A stretch of DNA of 64,000 nt from Didymella arachidicola (GCA_016630955.3 CM049995.1:372001-436000), one strand, 5' to 3'. Counted from the stretch's first letter, positions 52,836 through 63,889 are shown. Numbers and translations are program-made. The notes: generated by a model from the sequence alone, not told the origin.

Positions 52836-53792
52836 TATTGGAGCATTGATCGTCGAAACCCTCTCACCGTATAATGTCGGTTGCGAGTTCAAAATTGCAT
52901 TTACCAAACCTGCAAGGAGTGTGACCAAAGAAGAGTTCAGAGGTGAAGCATGCATGAGATGGGTCGAGAAGCCGCCAGTCTTGCATTCTGCAGTTTGGAA
53001 CAGGTGCATTTTGGGGCCTGCTTGCCCAGTGAAACAGGTTGCCTGATGGTCCTCGATCTTCTTTTGGATTCCACATTAGGAAGGGCCGCAGACAAGCCAC
53101 TTCTATTTCTGGCCCCGACCTCATGGCCTTCTCTACATCGGGCGGGATCATCTTCAGGTGCAATTTTGCTTGTGCACAACCTGGATTTGGATCCACAGTT
53201 CACCATTCCACATACCAGGGTGGGGCTCGATACTTACCGGCAAGGGATGTTCAGGCTGGTACACCTTCCTCCAAACTTACGCGCACGACGTCATGTTATT
53301 CGCTTGCAATTTCCGTGTCCTTCTGCATCAATTGCAACGACTTGTGCCCCTTCAGAACACCTAATTGCTCAACTATCGTTGGAAAAGTAGACTTTCGCAA
53401 TGATGCAGTCCAAGCTGACTATTTGGCAGTCGACAAGCGTCACAGGCTTGCTCTTTTAGCAAGGCGCAGCAACAGATAGCAATTGATCCACAAGATGCAA
53501 GCCAACGTCGAGAAGCCAAGACATCCAGAGTTTTATACCATTGCGGGTCAAGTGCACCAGTCATGGCTCATAGAGGCCTCTTGGAAGGACCGAGACAGGG
53601 CCTAATAATTTCGCCCCCAAGTCTCAAGGGGGCCGGACGTCTACAAAGTTACAGACGAAATAATGCGCGCCTTTTTACTGATGAGCGAATATCGGCTACT
53701 CCTCCGGAATTCTTGAGTCTCTGCGATTCTCAGAACGCTGATTATCTGACCCCCAACGCTCAATGCCTGGAAGGCTGCTCGACACTTCCAAC
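52836..53792. other. Intergenic region, 0.95 kb
   Basis: Between two plus-strand genes. Frames of up to 146 codons overlap each other in all directions and none has supporting features. Confidence 0.5.
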
Positions 53793-54814
53793 ATGATGCT
53801 CACGTCAGTTGTGGTGTTGACATTTTTCCAATTTACCCTTGCGCAAATCTCGGATCAGTCGACATGCTACCTTCCGAATGGCACTGCTATCCCCAAGACG
53901 CCTGACTATCTCGAGTTCCAAGCGTGTCCCGGAAGCAATATATGCTGTGGTCTGAACCGCTCCAACCCCGCAAATGGCGACCTTGCCAGTGGCCCCACAA
54001 TGGATGAATGCCTGCCAAACGGTCTTTGTCAGGATAGACGGACGGAATCTGGTATTGGAAAAGTGGCATACGTGCGTCGATCTTTAAACAACTCTCTTTG
54101 CGAGGCTAACACAATCAGTGGGTCAACTTCTGCACCGACAGTGATGTTTTGGGAGGTGGCTGCCTGGACGTCTGTCAGAAAACAAAAGACGTGTTCGGGA
54201 ACACTCCTGTGGTGCCTTGTGATGGCACAGCAACCAGCGAGCGCTGGTGCTGCGGTGAATCCAACAATTGCTGCACATCGAACGTCGGTGTCATTCGGCT
54301 CGCGCAGGTCTTTGGTAGTACACTGTCAAGCATGATCAGCTCGGCGACGCGAAGCTCAACAATGGTGACTTCATTAGCGCTTTCGACCGCTACATGACCG
54401 TCCACCCCCTCATCCGCAAGCATTTCTTCTATATCAACAGCCACGGGCGCAGCCTCAGGGTCAGACTCCTCCTCTTCCTCGTCTTCGGACTCCAAGCCTA
54501 AACTCTCCGGTGGTGCCAAAGCAGGTATAGTCATTGGCGCACTGGCAGGTGTAGCTCTACTCGCGGCCGCAATCTTCTTCGCTCGCCGAGCAGCAATGTG
54601 GAAGAAGAAGGCATATGCAATTACTGGGACTACCGATGTGCTTGCATACGCACAACATAGCAACGGTTACGGGCACGCCTCAGATCACGATGCTTCCACG
54701 AACGATAAGTATGCGCATCCCCACCATGGGGAGATGTGTGGTAGCTCCCCGACTCTTGAGCTGCCGGGAGGAGCATTGGACAGTGAGCTGCCTGCGATAG
54801 CACCACGGAGGTGA
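53793..54814 (+). pseudogene. Cys-rich single-pass membrane protein gene with one in-frame TGA (truncated or readthrough)
   Basis: Exon 1 (53793-54071) starts MMLTSVVVLTFFQFTLAQ, a signal peptide, followed by a Cys-rich ectodomain (STCYLPNGTAIPK; ACPGSNICCGLN; DECLPNGLCQD). A 47-nt intron (54072-54118) leads to exon 2 with WVNFCTDSDVLGGGCLDVC and RWCCGESNNCC, then a Ser/Thr-rich stalk. In the stalk a TGA (54395-54397) interrupts the frame, yet the same frame continues as stalk (PSTPSSASISSISTATGAAS), a TM helix (AGIVIGALAGVALLAAAIFF), a basic stop-transfer (ARRAAMWKKK) and a cytoplasmic tail to 54814. Without the stop it would be 324 aa, a common fungal wall-sensor-like layout. With it, a 185-aa secreted fragment lacking the anchor results. 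I did not find an intron that removes the TGA and keeps the stalk. Confidence 0.65.
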
Positions 54815-55354
54815 TCTAGAGGAAATGCCTGTCGGGTATAGAGGAGCATTTCCCGGACGAGCGACTTGCATATTGATCGAAGTGTTGCCAACACTGATAT
54901 GTACAGTGGAAACACACATGTCAGTCAAGGCTCTCCCGCCATCTCATACTACACAGTCTGAATTCGAAGTCCCAGACGAGCAGTAAATTCCTCCTGAATA
55001 TCGATTCTTGGAACTTAATTCTGACTTCCCCATCGATCTAACTTGGCATGTGACCTGTCAAATGTGCGGTACATTAACGCTTAGTGATGTACGAGGCCGA
55101 TTTGTAGAAAGTCCGGGGAAGTCCGGGGTTGTACGTTGCCCCGAACATCCGCCACTCCACGTCCGTCACTCCACATTCGGGACCACCATCCCGATATATA
55201 TATCAACAAACATGATACCACAACTTAACCAAAAAAATCACACCTCGAGATTACACACAGTATCCAGAAACAAACCCAAGGATCTCGGTCGCCGCATCTT
55301 GCTCTCCAACATCCAAGCCAAACTCCCCACCCTCGCCAAAACCAGCATCCCACA
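54815..55354. other. Intergenic region, 0.54 kb
   Basis: Promoter region of the FMN reductase gene. It contains a GTCCGGGGA direct repeat (about 55111-55129) and a (TA)n stretch at about 55194. No supported gene. Confidence 0.5.
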
Positions 55355-56404
55355 ATGCACATCCTCGGCCTCGCCAACGGCAGCATAGGAGGAAACTCCA
55401 CCATCCTCCTCAAAGCCGCTCTCCTCGCCGCCCAAGCCTCCAGCCCAGAACCAACAACAACATCCTGGATCCACATCCCCTCGCTCAGCTACCCGCCCAA
55501 CGCCGGGCCCCTCAGCCACGCGCAAGACATCTCCCAAGGCACCAACAAAGGCAACAACGACCACGGCTCCTCCAAAGCGCACGTAGCCGGCCGCGAGATA
55601 GTAGACGACAGAAACACGCTGTACGAACAGCTCATGGACGCTGATGCCGTGCTGTTTAGTAGCGCGGTGTACTCGCACCAGCCTGCCGGCGCGCTGAAAG
55701 CAGTGCTGGATAAGGTGCTGGGGCCGTATACGGACCCCGTGTTCGCGACGCGCGTGCTGGCGGGCCAGCGCGCGGGCGATGCAAAGTTTGCGGGGAAGAC
55801 GGTGGATGAGCGTATCTTGCGCCCGCGAGTAGCGGGATTTATCGCTGTTGGCGGGTCGACGACGCCTGATCAGTTTACCATGGCGCTGCCGACGCTGCAT
55901 TTGTTTGCGTATTCGCTGCATATGAAAGTCGTGGACCAGTGCGTGGTGAGCGGGTGTACGAACCCTGGGTCTGTTGTCTCGGCTCGAGACGGTGCTGCGC
56001 TTCTGCGCGCGCAGGAGCTGGGTCGGCGAGTGGCGAGTCAGCTGGGGAGGTCGTTCGACGAGGCGGAGTACCTTGGCCCTGCGACCGAGGGCGCGTGTCC
56101 GGCGTGTCATCTTGCCAAGTACGATTTCTTTGGCGGCGAGGAGATGCGGATGGGGTGTGTGGTGTGCGGGAACACGGGGCGGTTCGTCGTTAATAACGGG
56201 AAAGTGGAGGTGCAGTGGGACGTGGACAGCGAGTATTGCTGCATTAATTGGCGCGGGAAGGAGAAGCACGTCGACGATATATTCAAGAACGGGAGTGCAG
56301 AGTGGAAGAGATTGGCGGCGAGTGCGGAGGAATTGGAGAGGTGGAGGGCGATTGATGTTGGGAGGGTAGAGCTGCCGAGTGAACGGCAATATAACGGGGT
56401 GTGA
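55355..56404 (+). CDS. Flavodoxin-fold NADPH-dependent FMN reductase-like protein with zinc-ribbon-like tail
   Basis: A 349-aa single-exon protein. The N-terminus MHILGLANGSIGGNSTILLK and DADAVLFSSAVYSHQPAGAL match the FMN-binding loops of the NADPH-dependent FMN reductase/flavodoxin-like family (GSxxxxSN-type phosphate loop and the SPxY..... loop). After the flavodoxin domain (about residue 235) comes an extra region with two CxxC pairs (CPACHLAKYDFFGGEEMRMG and CVVCG), which looks like a zinc ribbon, and a C-terminal helical part. Similar proteins reduce flavins or quinones. The physiological partner is unknown. It could supply reduced flavin, but no dedicated monooxygenase is adjacent. Confidence 0.78.
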   Translation: MHILGLANGSIGGNSTILLKAALLAAQASSPEPTTTSWIHIPSLSYPPNAGPLSHAQDISQGTNKGNNDHGSSKAHVAGREIVDDRNTLYEQLMDADAVLFSSAVYSHQPAGALKAVLDKVLGPYTDPVFATRVLAGQRAGDAKFAGKTVDERILRPRVAGFIAVGGSTTPDQFTMALPTLHLFAYSLHMKVVDQCVVSGCTNPGSVVSARDGAALLRAQELGRRVASQLGRSFDEAEYLGPATEGACPACHLAKYDFFGGEEMRMGCVVCGNTGRFVVNNGKVEVQWDVDSEYCCINWRGKEKHVDDIFKNGSAEWKRLAASAEELERWRAIDVGRVELPSERQYNGV

Positions 56405-56488
56405 GCTGGGCTCAAGGCGATTACAAGTGCAGCTATAGATGGCAGTATAGACAGAATGACGCTATGCAAATACAAACCAGGTGAGGGA

Positions 56489-59400
56489 TCATGACGCTGT
56501 GACGAGCACATAACTCGTGATGGCGTCCATCCGCTCCTTGGTCAACTTCAAGCCTACTTTGAGCAGCTCCCGCGCAACATCCTGGTGCTCTTTCTCCAAC
56601 TTGTCGAACTGATCTCTTGTTAAAAGCCACGCAACACTGTCATTCTCCACCGCTACGGTACCAGTGCGATCTGTCTCGCTGAAGAAGGGCAGCTCGCCAC
56701 AAGTCGTGCCCGGCAAGATAACCTCGAAGAAGCTGCCCTGGTCAAGCTCATATTCCGCACGGAAACGACCCTTCTCCAGAATGTAGAAACCATCCGGATC
56801 ATCGCCACGTGAGTAGAGAAGCGAGCCAGCGGCAAGGTCTCGCCGCGAAAAGTACGGCGCTACGACGTGCCAGAAGTCTTCATTCTTAGGCGACACATCC
56901 TCGAAGGTCTGCAAGATGATCTTGAGAGGCTGTGCGAAGTTCTTCCAGCGCGACGGTACGATCTGCGCGGACTGCGAGGATTCGGTGTGGCTGGAGGTGT
57001 CGGGGAAGGAGAGGTCGGAGTTCGAGTCGTGCGAAGTTTCGCGCATGGTGGAGCGGGCGGCCATAAGGCGTGCGCCGCGGCGAGGCGAGGCAAAATCTGG
57101 GTTGAGCGAGCTGGGCCCAAGAGAAGACGCTGGAGAGCCGCCGGATGGGATAGGCTCAGAGTTGAGGTTCTTGGCTCCATTGATCGACATCGGGGGAGTG
57201 ATCTGGCGTTTTTTGACGTGTGTGCTGCAATGCCTGTGGAATACCTCGAGGAGCTCGTTCTCGCAAGACTCAAGTGCCGTATTGAGGTCCTCGAAGACCT
57301 GAGGTGGTGGCGTGCTCCCCTCGTCCTCCGCCTCGTCTAGCAGACCTACACTGTGGAGTGACTTGCCAACGTCGTTGGTGAACGAGACGCCAGAGAGAAT
57401 CATTTTGACATTCTTGCTGCCGAGAATTCGGTTGATGCGCTGGAAACCTTCACATCCGGAGAAGTCCACAGCGGTGACATGCGTGAAGTCGACGACAATG
57501 AAACTTACTGGCTGCTCTTCAAAGTTGTCATCATCAATCAGCGATCGTAGGTTCTCCTCGACAGAAACGATGGTGCCAAAGAAGAGGAAGCCACCAAGCT
57601 TCACAACCCGAATCTGGCCCCGGACCTTGCTGAGGTAACGAACGTCGGCCCGAGGACGTCGTACGGTTGACTCTGCAACAACACCACTGTACGATCCGCG
57701 AATTGCTGGGTGACGGGAGCTCTGAACGACGTAGCTGACACAGGCGAGCACGATGCCGACGAAAATACCAATGACGAAATCGTGGACACCCATGATCAGG
57801 ACAATTGCAACAATGGTAAAATACTCGAGCTTGTGGCACTTGCCAAACGTGTCCCACAGTGCTTCTTTCATAAGGTCAATTCCAAGGAGGAAGATGAGTG
57901 CGCCAACGAGGCAGATAGGGATATAGCCAATCATGGCTGGACCGGCGATCCAGACGGCACCCGTTGCAAGGGCAAGCAGTGAACCTGCAACTCGGCTGTC
58001 GCCGCCGTTGGCAATGAACATGACGCTGTTGGCATAGACCAAGTAGTTCTGAAGTGTGTCAGTCACAGAACGGAGTAGACTGTGCATCTTTGCCATACCT
58101 GGATACTTCCAACAAACCCAGAGAGGGTGTTTGAGATGCCGTGCGCGATAAGCTCACGATTGACATCGAGATTGTCCTCTTTTACCGCAGCACCCAAGGC
58201 TGGCACGTTGATAGGTACATGAATAATGCCAAAGAAAGACAAGGCGAACATGGTCGGTATGCAGCTAGCGAGTGCCGACACATCGATAAGCCAGAATTCT
58301 AGATAGATATCAGCATCGGCCATATATCGGCAATTGATCATGTACTCACTAAAGTAAGAATAGAAACGGTAGAACTTGACGCCGGCCTCGGGCTGTTCAA
58401 AGATCCAACCAGCATCACGAGCATCCTGCAGATCGACGTGGAAGATGCCCTTGACAAATAGGTAGAAGGTCGCGAAAATGAGAACGAAGAAAGCTGGAAG
58501 CACGAACGGGCTCTTGACCATGCGCTGCATAAGCATGATCGAAACGGCCAAGACAAGCGGAATAGTCCAGAGATACCAAGTATCCGCAGAAAAGAGCTTC
58601 TGCAGTGTGGCAAGATCGTAGTTGAGGTTTCCCTCGATGCGGGCAGAGACCTCGATACCGGTGACAAACAAGAAAAATCCCACACCACCAATGCAGCCGA
58701 TCAGGATATGTCGAGGGAAAAAGCTGACAAGGGTACCAAGTCTAAAACCACCCAGGGCAAGGAAGATCAGGCCAGTGAGGACAGAGCTGAGACAGTACGA
58801 GGTGATGGTCGTGGCCATGATAGCTTCGGGTGATTCGCCCTCCATGCGCTCCAGGATCGAGTAGGCCATTTTGTGGAAGAAGGGTACAACTTCGATCATC
58901 TCTGAACCAACACCGCCACGGAATGCGGATAGACCCAAAGAGTAGCAAAGTTGCGACACTATGCAGCTGACAAAGAAAATGGAGATGCCATCCGGACCGG
59001 TCGAGCTGAATATGGGAGCTCCGAGAGGAAACAGGATGTAGCCGTAGGAGAGTGCGTCTAGGATGTTTAGGAGCAAGCCAAGGAAAACAGCTGTCAGTGT
59101 CTGCGCACTGCTCAGGGCGCCAGAGAGGACGGCCTCCTTGGTGTAGGTCTTGGGGTTAGTCAGGGTTCTAGTGAGTCCACGGACATGCTCGCGACCGTTT
59201 GCCAGGGATTCCTTCACACGCAGAGGGAGGCCCTTACGGGGCGAACGGCTTCTGCTCTTGCTCTTATCCTTGCTATTCTTCTGCTCCGGCTGCGAGCCAG
59301 CGCGCGGCAGTCTTGGAGTGGGCAGCAACGGCGTGCGCTCGGTGTCCTCGACTACGACCTCTGGCACTCTCGAAGCATCGGATCCTTTGCGCCCAGTGTG

Positions 59401-59931
59401 CTGCCAGCTGAAGAAGCCCCGGTCTGCTGCCTGCTGCGGGCCGCCAATGACCGTCACGGGGGTCTCTAGCTCGTCGCTGTCCTCGTCGATGGTGTCTTCT
59501 CCTGTCGAGTCGATGAAGGCTCGGCCATCGGTGTACTCGGATAGTGGGCGCCGCGGAGAACCGGACTCTGCGAAGCTCTGGCGGTGCGGGCGGTCCTGGT
59601 ACTCCTCCGAGTCCAGGGCATACGATGCCAGCTGGGCGCTTCTCTCGCGGACGCCCTGGGACGAATACTGCGGCGTGTCTGTGAAGCCATGGGACGTCTG
59701 GTGTGCGAAGGAGCGGATGGGGTTGCGTGTGAAGGACTGCGAGAGCGTCGCGGAGGCGTTCGACCGCGCCCGTATACGGCGAGCGCGCGGGTGTGTCTGC
59801 GACTCGATGTCGGTGTTACTGTTCTGGTCGTGGATGAACTCGGCGTCGGTTACGGTGTCGCCTGTGAAGGGCAGCTGCTGCTCGGCAGACTGGCTGCTCC
59901 AGTCGCGGTGCGGAAAGAGCCGCGCGGGCAT
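56489..59931 (-). CDS. SulP-family transporter with STAS and cyclic-nucleotide-binding-like domains (Vsb1/YGR125W-like)
   Basis: Two exons (59931-58099, 58048-56489; intron 50 nt) encode 1130 aa. The start is MPARLFPHRDW at 59931 (upstream codons lack an ATG). Residues 1-260 are hydrophilic and Ser/Arg-rich. SulP membrane domain: LNILDALSYGYILFPLGAPI, FVSCIVSQLCYSLGLSAFRG, and across the splice junction SGFVGSIQ|NYLVYANSV. A STAS domain follows (VDFTHVTAVDFSGCEGFQRI), then a Ser-rich linker, then a cNMP-binding fold (GSLLYSRGDDPDGFYILEKG; GTTCGELPFFSETDRTGTV). The same order occurs in yeast YGR125W (Vsb1), linked to vacuolar basic amino acid storage, so a vacuolar location is inferred. Sulfate transport is not implied. 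Confidence 0.87.
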
Positions 59932-61411
59932 GACGACACGCACAAGGGAATATTAACTATACTGCGAAGGAGCAATGTTGATGATATGGGGAGCATGCCT
60001 GGACTAGCAGGGCACCTCAATGGCCGGGCAATGGGACGGCGGTACTGCGCAGTGCAATGAACGGATCCGGCCCGGACTGGAGGTTGGAGATTGCGGACTG
60101 CGTTCAGTGGTTCAGGGCAGCGCAAACTGGGAGGAGAGGGGAGCTCTGCACACAAACATGCCAGCAGCCATGGCTCGGTACGCCTCTAGTAGGACACCTG
60201 AGCCCTGATAGCGCCGGGCAGGGAGCGTGGCTAGGGCTGAGCTTCGAGTGCACAGGCTGTTGAACTGAAGAAGTTTTTGTGCCTGGAACATCCCACCCTT
60301 TCTCCACCAACGTCATCCCAGGGCCCCTGCTGCGTCGTCTTTATCTTCTCGAGGCTCCAACACCAATTGCACATCGTCGTCGCAGACATGACACAGACAA
60401 TGACAAGAAGAATTGCAGGCGTTGCCTCCTCTCCGCGCGCAGAGATTCGTGCTCGCCCTGATTGCGTCAGATGGCTTCATCGTCGACCGTTATTGTTCGC
60501 TTGACGAGCTCGAGTTCCACAGCGCCTGCATGCTTCCTGCGTTAGCGAGCACCCGCTGCTGCAGCACGCTGACCCCTCCACGCGTTCGTGGCTGCGGAAG
60601 GAAAGAACCGCGCATCCTGCATGCTGATGATCGCAATCAAATCCTGAACGTTGAACGTTGCTGATGGTGGAGTGGTGAAAGGCTGGGTGGAGCTCTTGGA
60701 ATGCAGCGAGCGGCTGCATTCGAACATCAAGCAATTCCAGCGTCCACGAACGGCCCTGCAGTTGTCATTTTGGGCCAGCTCGGTCCGGCCCGGACGTGAA
60801 ATGTTCTCACGGCCAGTGGAGCGGTGCGGAGCTGCCCGACACCGCACAGGATACTAGGTACTGTTAATGTACTTTGTGAATCCTTGGTGCCAAAAGTCTT
60901 CCAGCACCCCGGCATTTCAATAGCAGACTTGGGTATCACGGGCTTCAGGCCTTCAGACAGGTCATGATCAATTGCACAAGCTTGAGAGCAAGACATCGGT
61001 GAACGATCGACTCATATAATCATCGTTCTGTCAAGTCAGAACCTGAACAACTGTTGTTCTCAAAACTCCCACATCTCATCGAAGACCTATACCTCTTCCC
61101 GAAGATATGGCGTTGGGACCATCTACACATGAAATCACCACAAGGACACTACCTAGGAGAGACCACGGGCACCTTCACAACCATGCTCCTCAATCAGCTT
61201 GACCTGGCGGTCGACTGCCTTGACCCCGGCTCTTCCTGCCAATCTAAACCCATGCAAGCCGCTAACTGTGAAGACTTCAAATACATGCATCCAAACGCAC
61301 ACATGATGCTCATCGAAGAAGTGGTATACAATTACGCCGTCCATGCATCATGCTACACACCTACTCATACAACACCACTATACACACACCAGCCAGTGTC
61401 TTCCCAACCGC
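59932..61411. other. Intergenic region, 1.5 kb
   Basis: Upstream region of the SulP gene and 3' flank of TIM54. A plus-strand frame at 61054-61935 reads through the 3' part of TIM54 antisense. Its first 100 codons have no supporting feature. Nothing else is supported. Confidence 0.5.
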
Positions 61412-62856
61412 CTACTCATCATCAGCCAACCCCTCCCACAGCGGCTTCTTCTTCTCCTCGGGCCACAAGCCCTTCAACCACGTCGTATCACTCGCCGTAT
61501 CCACCGTCTTGGCGCGCTCCTCCGCCTCCGCCTCCAGCACAAACCGCTTCATGCGCTCTGCGATCCTTGGGTCAAGAACCATATCGTCGAGCCACACGCG
61601 CTCCTTGCCGTTATCGTCTTTGCGGTCCTTGGCCGACTTGTGCCAATCGAGCTCTTCGTACGCGAGAAGACCCTGCTGCTCCCACTGTGCGCTGCTGTCG
61701 TCTGCGCTGGATGCCTGGCCTGCGGGTTCGAAGGGGCGGTAGGCGCCGAGGACGACTGCGGCGGTCTCGCGCCCGACTTGTTCGGCGATGTGGCGCTTGT
61801 TTAGGTAGCGGTATATACGGATGGGGAAGTTCCAGAAGCCTAGGAGGTGGGGGAGGGGGACGATGGCGGTGGGGCCGAGTGAGCGAGGGCAGGTTGTGGC
61901 GACGGCTGAGTGTTCGTAGTCGGCGGTGGTGTTGAAGGGTGGGGGTTGCTTCTTCTTTTTATCTTTCTTGTCTTCGTCTTTGGGTTTTCCTTCCTCGGGC
62001 TTTGCCTCTGGAATAGCTGTTGGGGATGCGTCGTCGGTGGTCGAAGAGTGGATGGTGGTGCCGGCGGCTGCAAGAGCCTCGGGGGCCGCCTCGGTTGGTG
62101 CGGGTGTGGAAATCGGCGTTGGTGCGGGTTCGATGGCAGACGCTGCGAGCTCAGTAGGTAGCTGTGTCGGCGCAGGAGGATCCAGAGGTCCTAGCCAGCC
62201 CTCGTGAAGCCCCCTCACATACTCTTTCCATGTGTGTCGCCCAACAACGATGTCGCCGGCAGGGCCGTTCCAGCTCTTGACGCCAGACCTTTGCCTCAAT
62301 TCCTCAATGTCGTCGTCTGTGCCCAACTCGATTGGCTCGTTGGCCTTCTCGCCTCGCTTGTATCGCAACTTCCGTATTCTCTCAGCCAGGCCAGCCCTAA
62401 CGTCTCCTTCCCTGCGGCCCTCGACCGCGTCCCAGTCAAGCGCAGCTGATACAAGAATGGGCTTGACGTATTCTGTGAAATGTTCGCGCGCGGAGACGAT
62501 ACCGTCGGCGGGCGGCGCGGAGATGTAGATGGAAAGTTTGCGCGGGAGTTGTTGCGCATCGAGTGGCTCTTTCGCAATGTGCTCCACCAGCTTTGCATAT
62601 TTCCTTTGTATCCGTCTCTTCTCATAGCGATCGTACTGAACTGCGGCTGTCCATGTTCCAATGACACCCCAGAAAATGCACCAATTACGTGAGGGAAGTT
62701 TCATCCGGATGTTAGGCAGGCCTGCTTGTGGTTAGTAGGTGAATACGCAGGAGCGTGTCGCAGCATACCCATCATCCTCATGGCAGGATTCTGTGGCCTG
62801 GGGGCCTTCGCCGGCCCTGCGGACGCTGTTGCGCCCTTGACGTCTGGTTCGGCCAT
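61412..62856 (-). CDS. TIM54: Mitochondrial inner-membrane translocase subunit Tim54
   Basis: Two exons (62856-62769, 62721-61412; intron 47 nt with the perfect branch site TACTAAC) give 465 aa. The junction yields NPAMRMMG|LPNIRMKLPSRNW, the conserved Tim54 entry, followed by one TM segment (CIFWGVIGTWTAAVQ) and KYAKLVEHIAKEPLDAQQLP. Later conserved blocks are HTWKEYVRGLHEGWLGPLDP, PLPHLLGFWNFPIRIYRYLN and VVLGAYRPF. Tim54 is a peripheral or single-pass subunit of the TIM22 complex that inserts carrier proteins into the inner membrane. A low-complexity Pro/Thr/Ala and Lys/Asp-rich insert lies in the middle (about residues 215-305). Confidence 0.92.
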
Positions 62857-63156
62857 GTTGTGTGTTGGAGGCTGCAGTTGTTGCGCGCGCGACCAAAAGT
62901 TTCTAAGATCTCCCGAGTGTCGGCGATGGACGCGAAAGATTCCCGAACAGGCATGGCAGCCCAATGAGAGAACACAGACTTTGGTTCGGCCAATGCACTT
63001 TGCCCACTTGCTGCCCCACGCGGAAATGTGGAATTCTCAGCAGATGGACGGAGAAAAGACAGCACGCTGGTCTTTTTGTTAATAACTATATATATCTTTT
63101 TTTTAAGCAGTTTCTTCATCAACCGAATCAGTTCTACGATCTGAATTCCTACCTTA
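62857..63156. other. Intergenic region, 0.3 kb
   Basis: Upstream region of TIM54 and 5' flank of the tRNA-like gene. It has an AT-rich tract (TAACTATATATATC then T9) at about 63081-63104. No gene. Confidence 0.55.
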
Positions 63157-63308
63157 GGTGGTATGGTGTAAGTTTCTTCTACCCATCACCGCCCTCGCAG
63201 CGTCTGACAACTCTATAGCTAGTGGTATGACGTCGCGTTGTGGCTGGCAGACTCGAAGAGTCTCGATCCAGATCCGCGCCAGCCCGTGTTCGATTCACGG
63301 TACCGCCA
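63157..63308 (+). tRNA. tRNA-His(GTG)-like gene with an anticodon intron and a 51-nt D-arm insertion
   Basis: A T-arm CCGTG-TTCGATT-CACGG lies at 63284-63300, followed by acceptor strand TACCGCC and discriminator A (63308). The only matching 5' acceptor, GGTGGTA, is at 63157-63163 (7 pairs, one G-U). It is followed by TGGT (63164-63167), then a 51-nt segment 63168-63218 starting GTAAGT and ending CTATAG, then CTAGTGGTATGAC. Removing that segment gives a textbook D-arm/A-box TGGTCTAGTGGTATGAC with stem GTC/GAC. Anticodon stem TCGCG (63233-63237), loop TTGTGGC with anticodon GTG (63240-63242). A canonical 30-nt intron (63244-63273) follows G37, then C38 and 3' stem CGCGC (4 of 5 pairs). The joined tRNA is 71 nt. 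It could be a pseudogene. Confidence 0.6.
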
Positions 63309-63337
63309 TCAAGGCCCTCTTGGGCTTGCGACATATC

Positions 63338-63342
63338 TTTTT
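63338..63342 (+). terminator. Candidate Pol III terminator (T5)
   Basis: TTTTT lies 30 nt downstream of the tRNA-like gene, a usual Pol III stop signal. Confidence 0.45.
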
Positions 63343-63889
63343 GTTGATCCGGAGTCTTGCGATCCAAGATTCGATCCTGCGCGGTAGTGATAGACGCTTT
63401 TAGACTAGCGTGTACTAGCGCCCATTAGCGTCAGATATTCCCGAACCCACGTGCACACGTGCGAAATGACGTACGCTTTACTAGATCGCATCAACACATC
63501 TTTTTGTCGCAGGGCCCAATGGGTGAGTACTGGGTCAGAACTTCTCTTCACGCTGAGAGAGCAAGGAGCTGCGCCGCCGCCCGCCCGCCCGGCCCACGCT
63601 TAGACCCTGTTGCAGCTTTAAGCAATGAACGAATCACACATGACTTGAATCCGTTTCGTGCTCATAGTGCCAGTGATGGTGCTGATGAGCGAGAAGATGG
63701 AGCGTTACAAACAAGGGAAGGTAAATCTTCAGTGTCGACTGCTGTTGTTCTGGATTCCTGTCATGTGATCGTTGTACTTTCACTTCGCACTCGCACTAAT
63801 GCTGGCACCAGAGCGTGCCCTTTCTATGTTCATGGCTCTGTTCGATGATTGCACCTACTACCAAATATACTGAATCCACAACTCGCCCC
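63343..63889. other. Intergenic region, 0.55 kb
   Basis: Between the tRNA-like gene and the partial minus-strand gene. A 129-codon frame at 63459-63848 lacks supporting features. Confidence 0.5.

Noticed and set aside
54072..54440. Alternative introns that would remove the TGA at 54395
   Set aside because: A donor at GTC-G|GTGTCA with acceptors at CAG sites after 54430 keeps frame, but it would delete a coherent Ser/Thr stalk and has a weak donor. Not preferred, though not excluded.
55238..56389. 383-codon minus-strand frame opposite the FMN reductase
   Set aside because: Arg/His-rich antisense shadow without domain features; the plus strand shows the flavodoxin motifs.
61054..61935. 293-codon plus-strand frame
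   Set aside because: Two thirds are antisense to TIM54, and the rest has no features.
63205..63308. tRNA starting right before TAGCTAGTGG with no D-arm insertion
   Set aside because: The seven bases upstream do not pair with TACCGCC and the D-stem fails; only the distant GGTGGTATGGT half fits both acceptor and D-arm.
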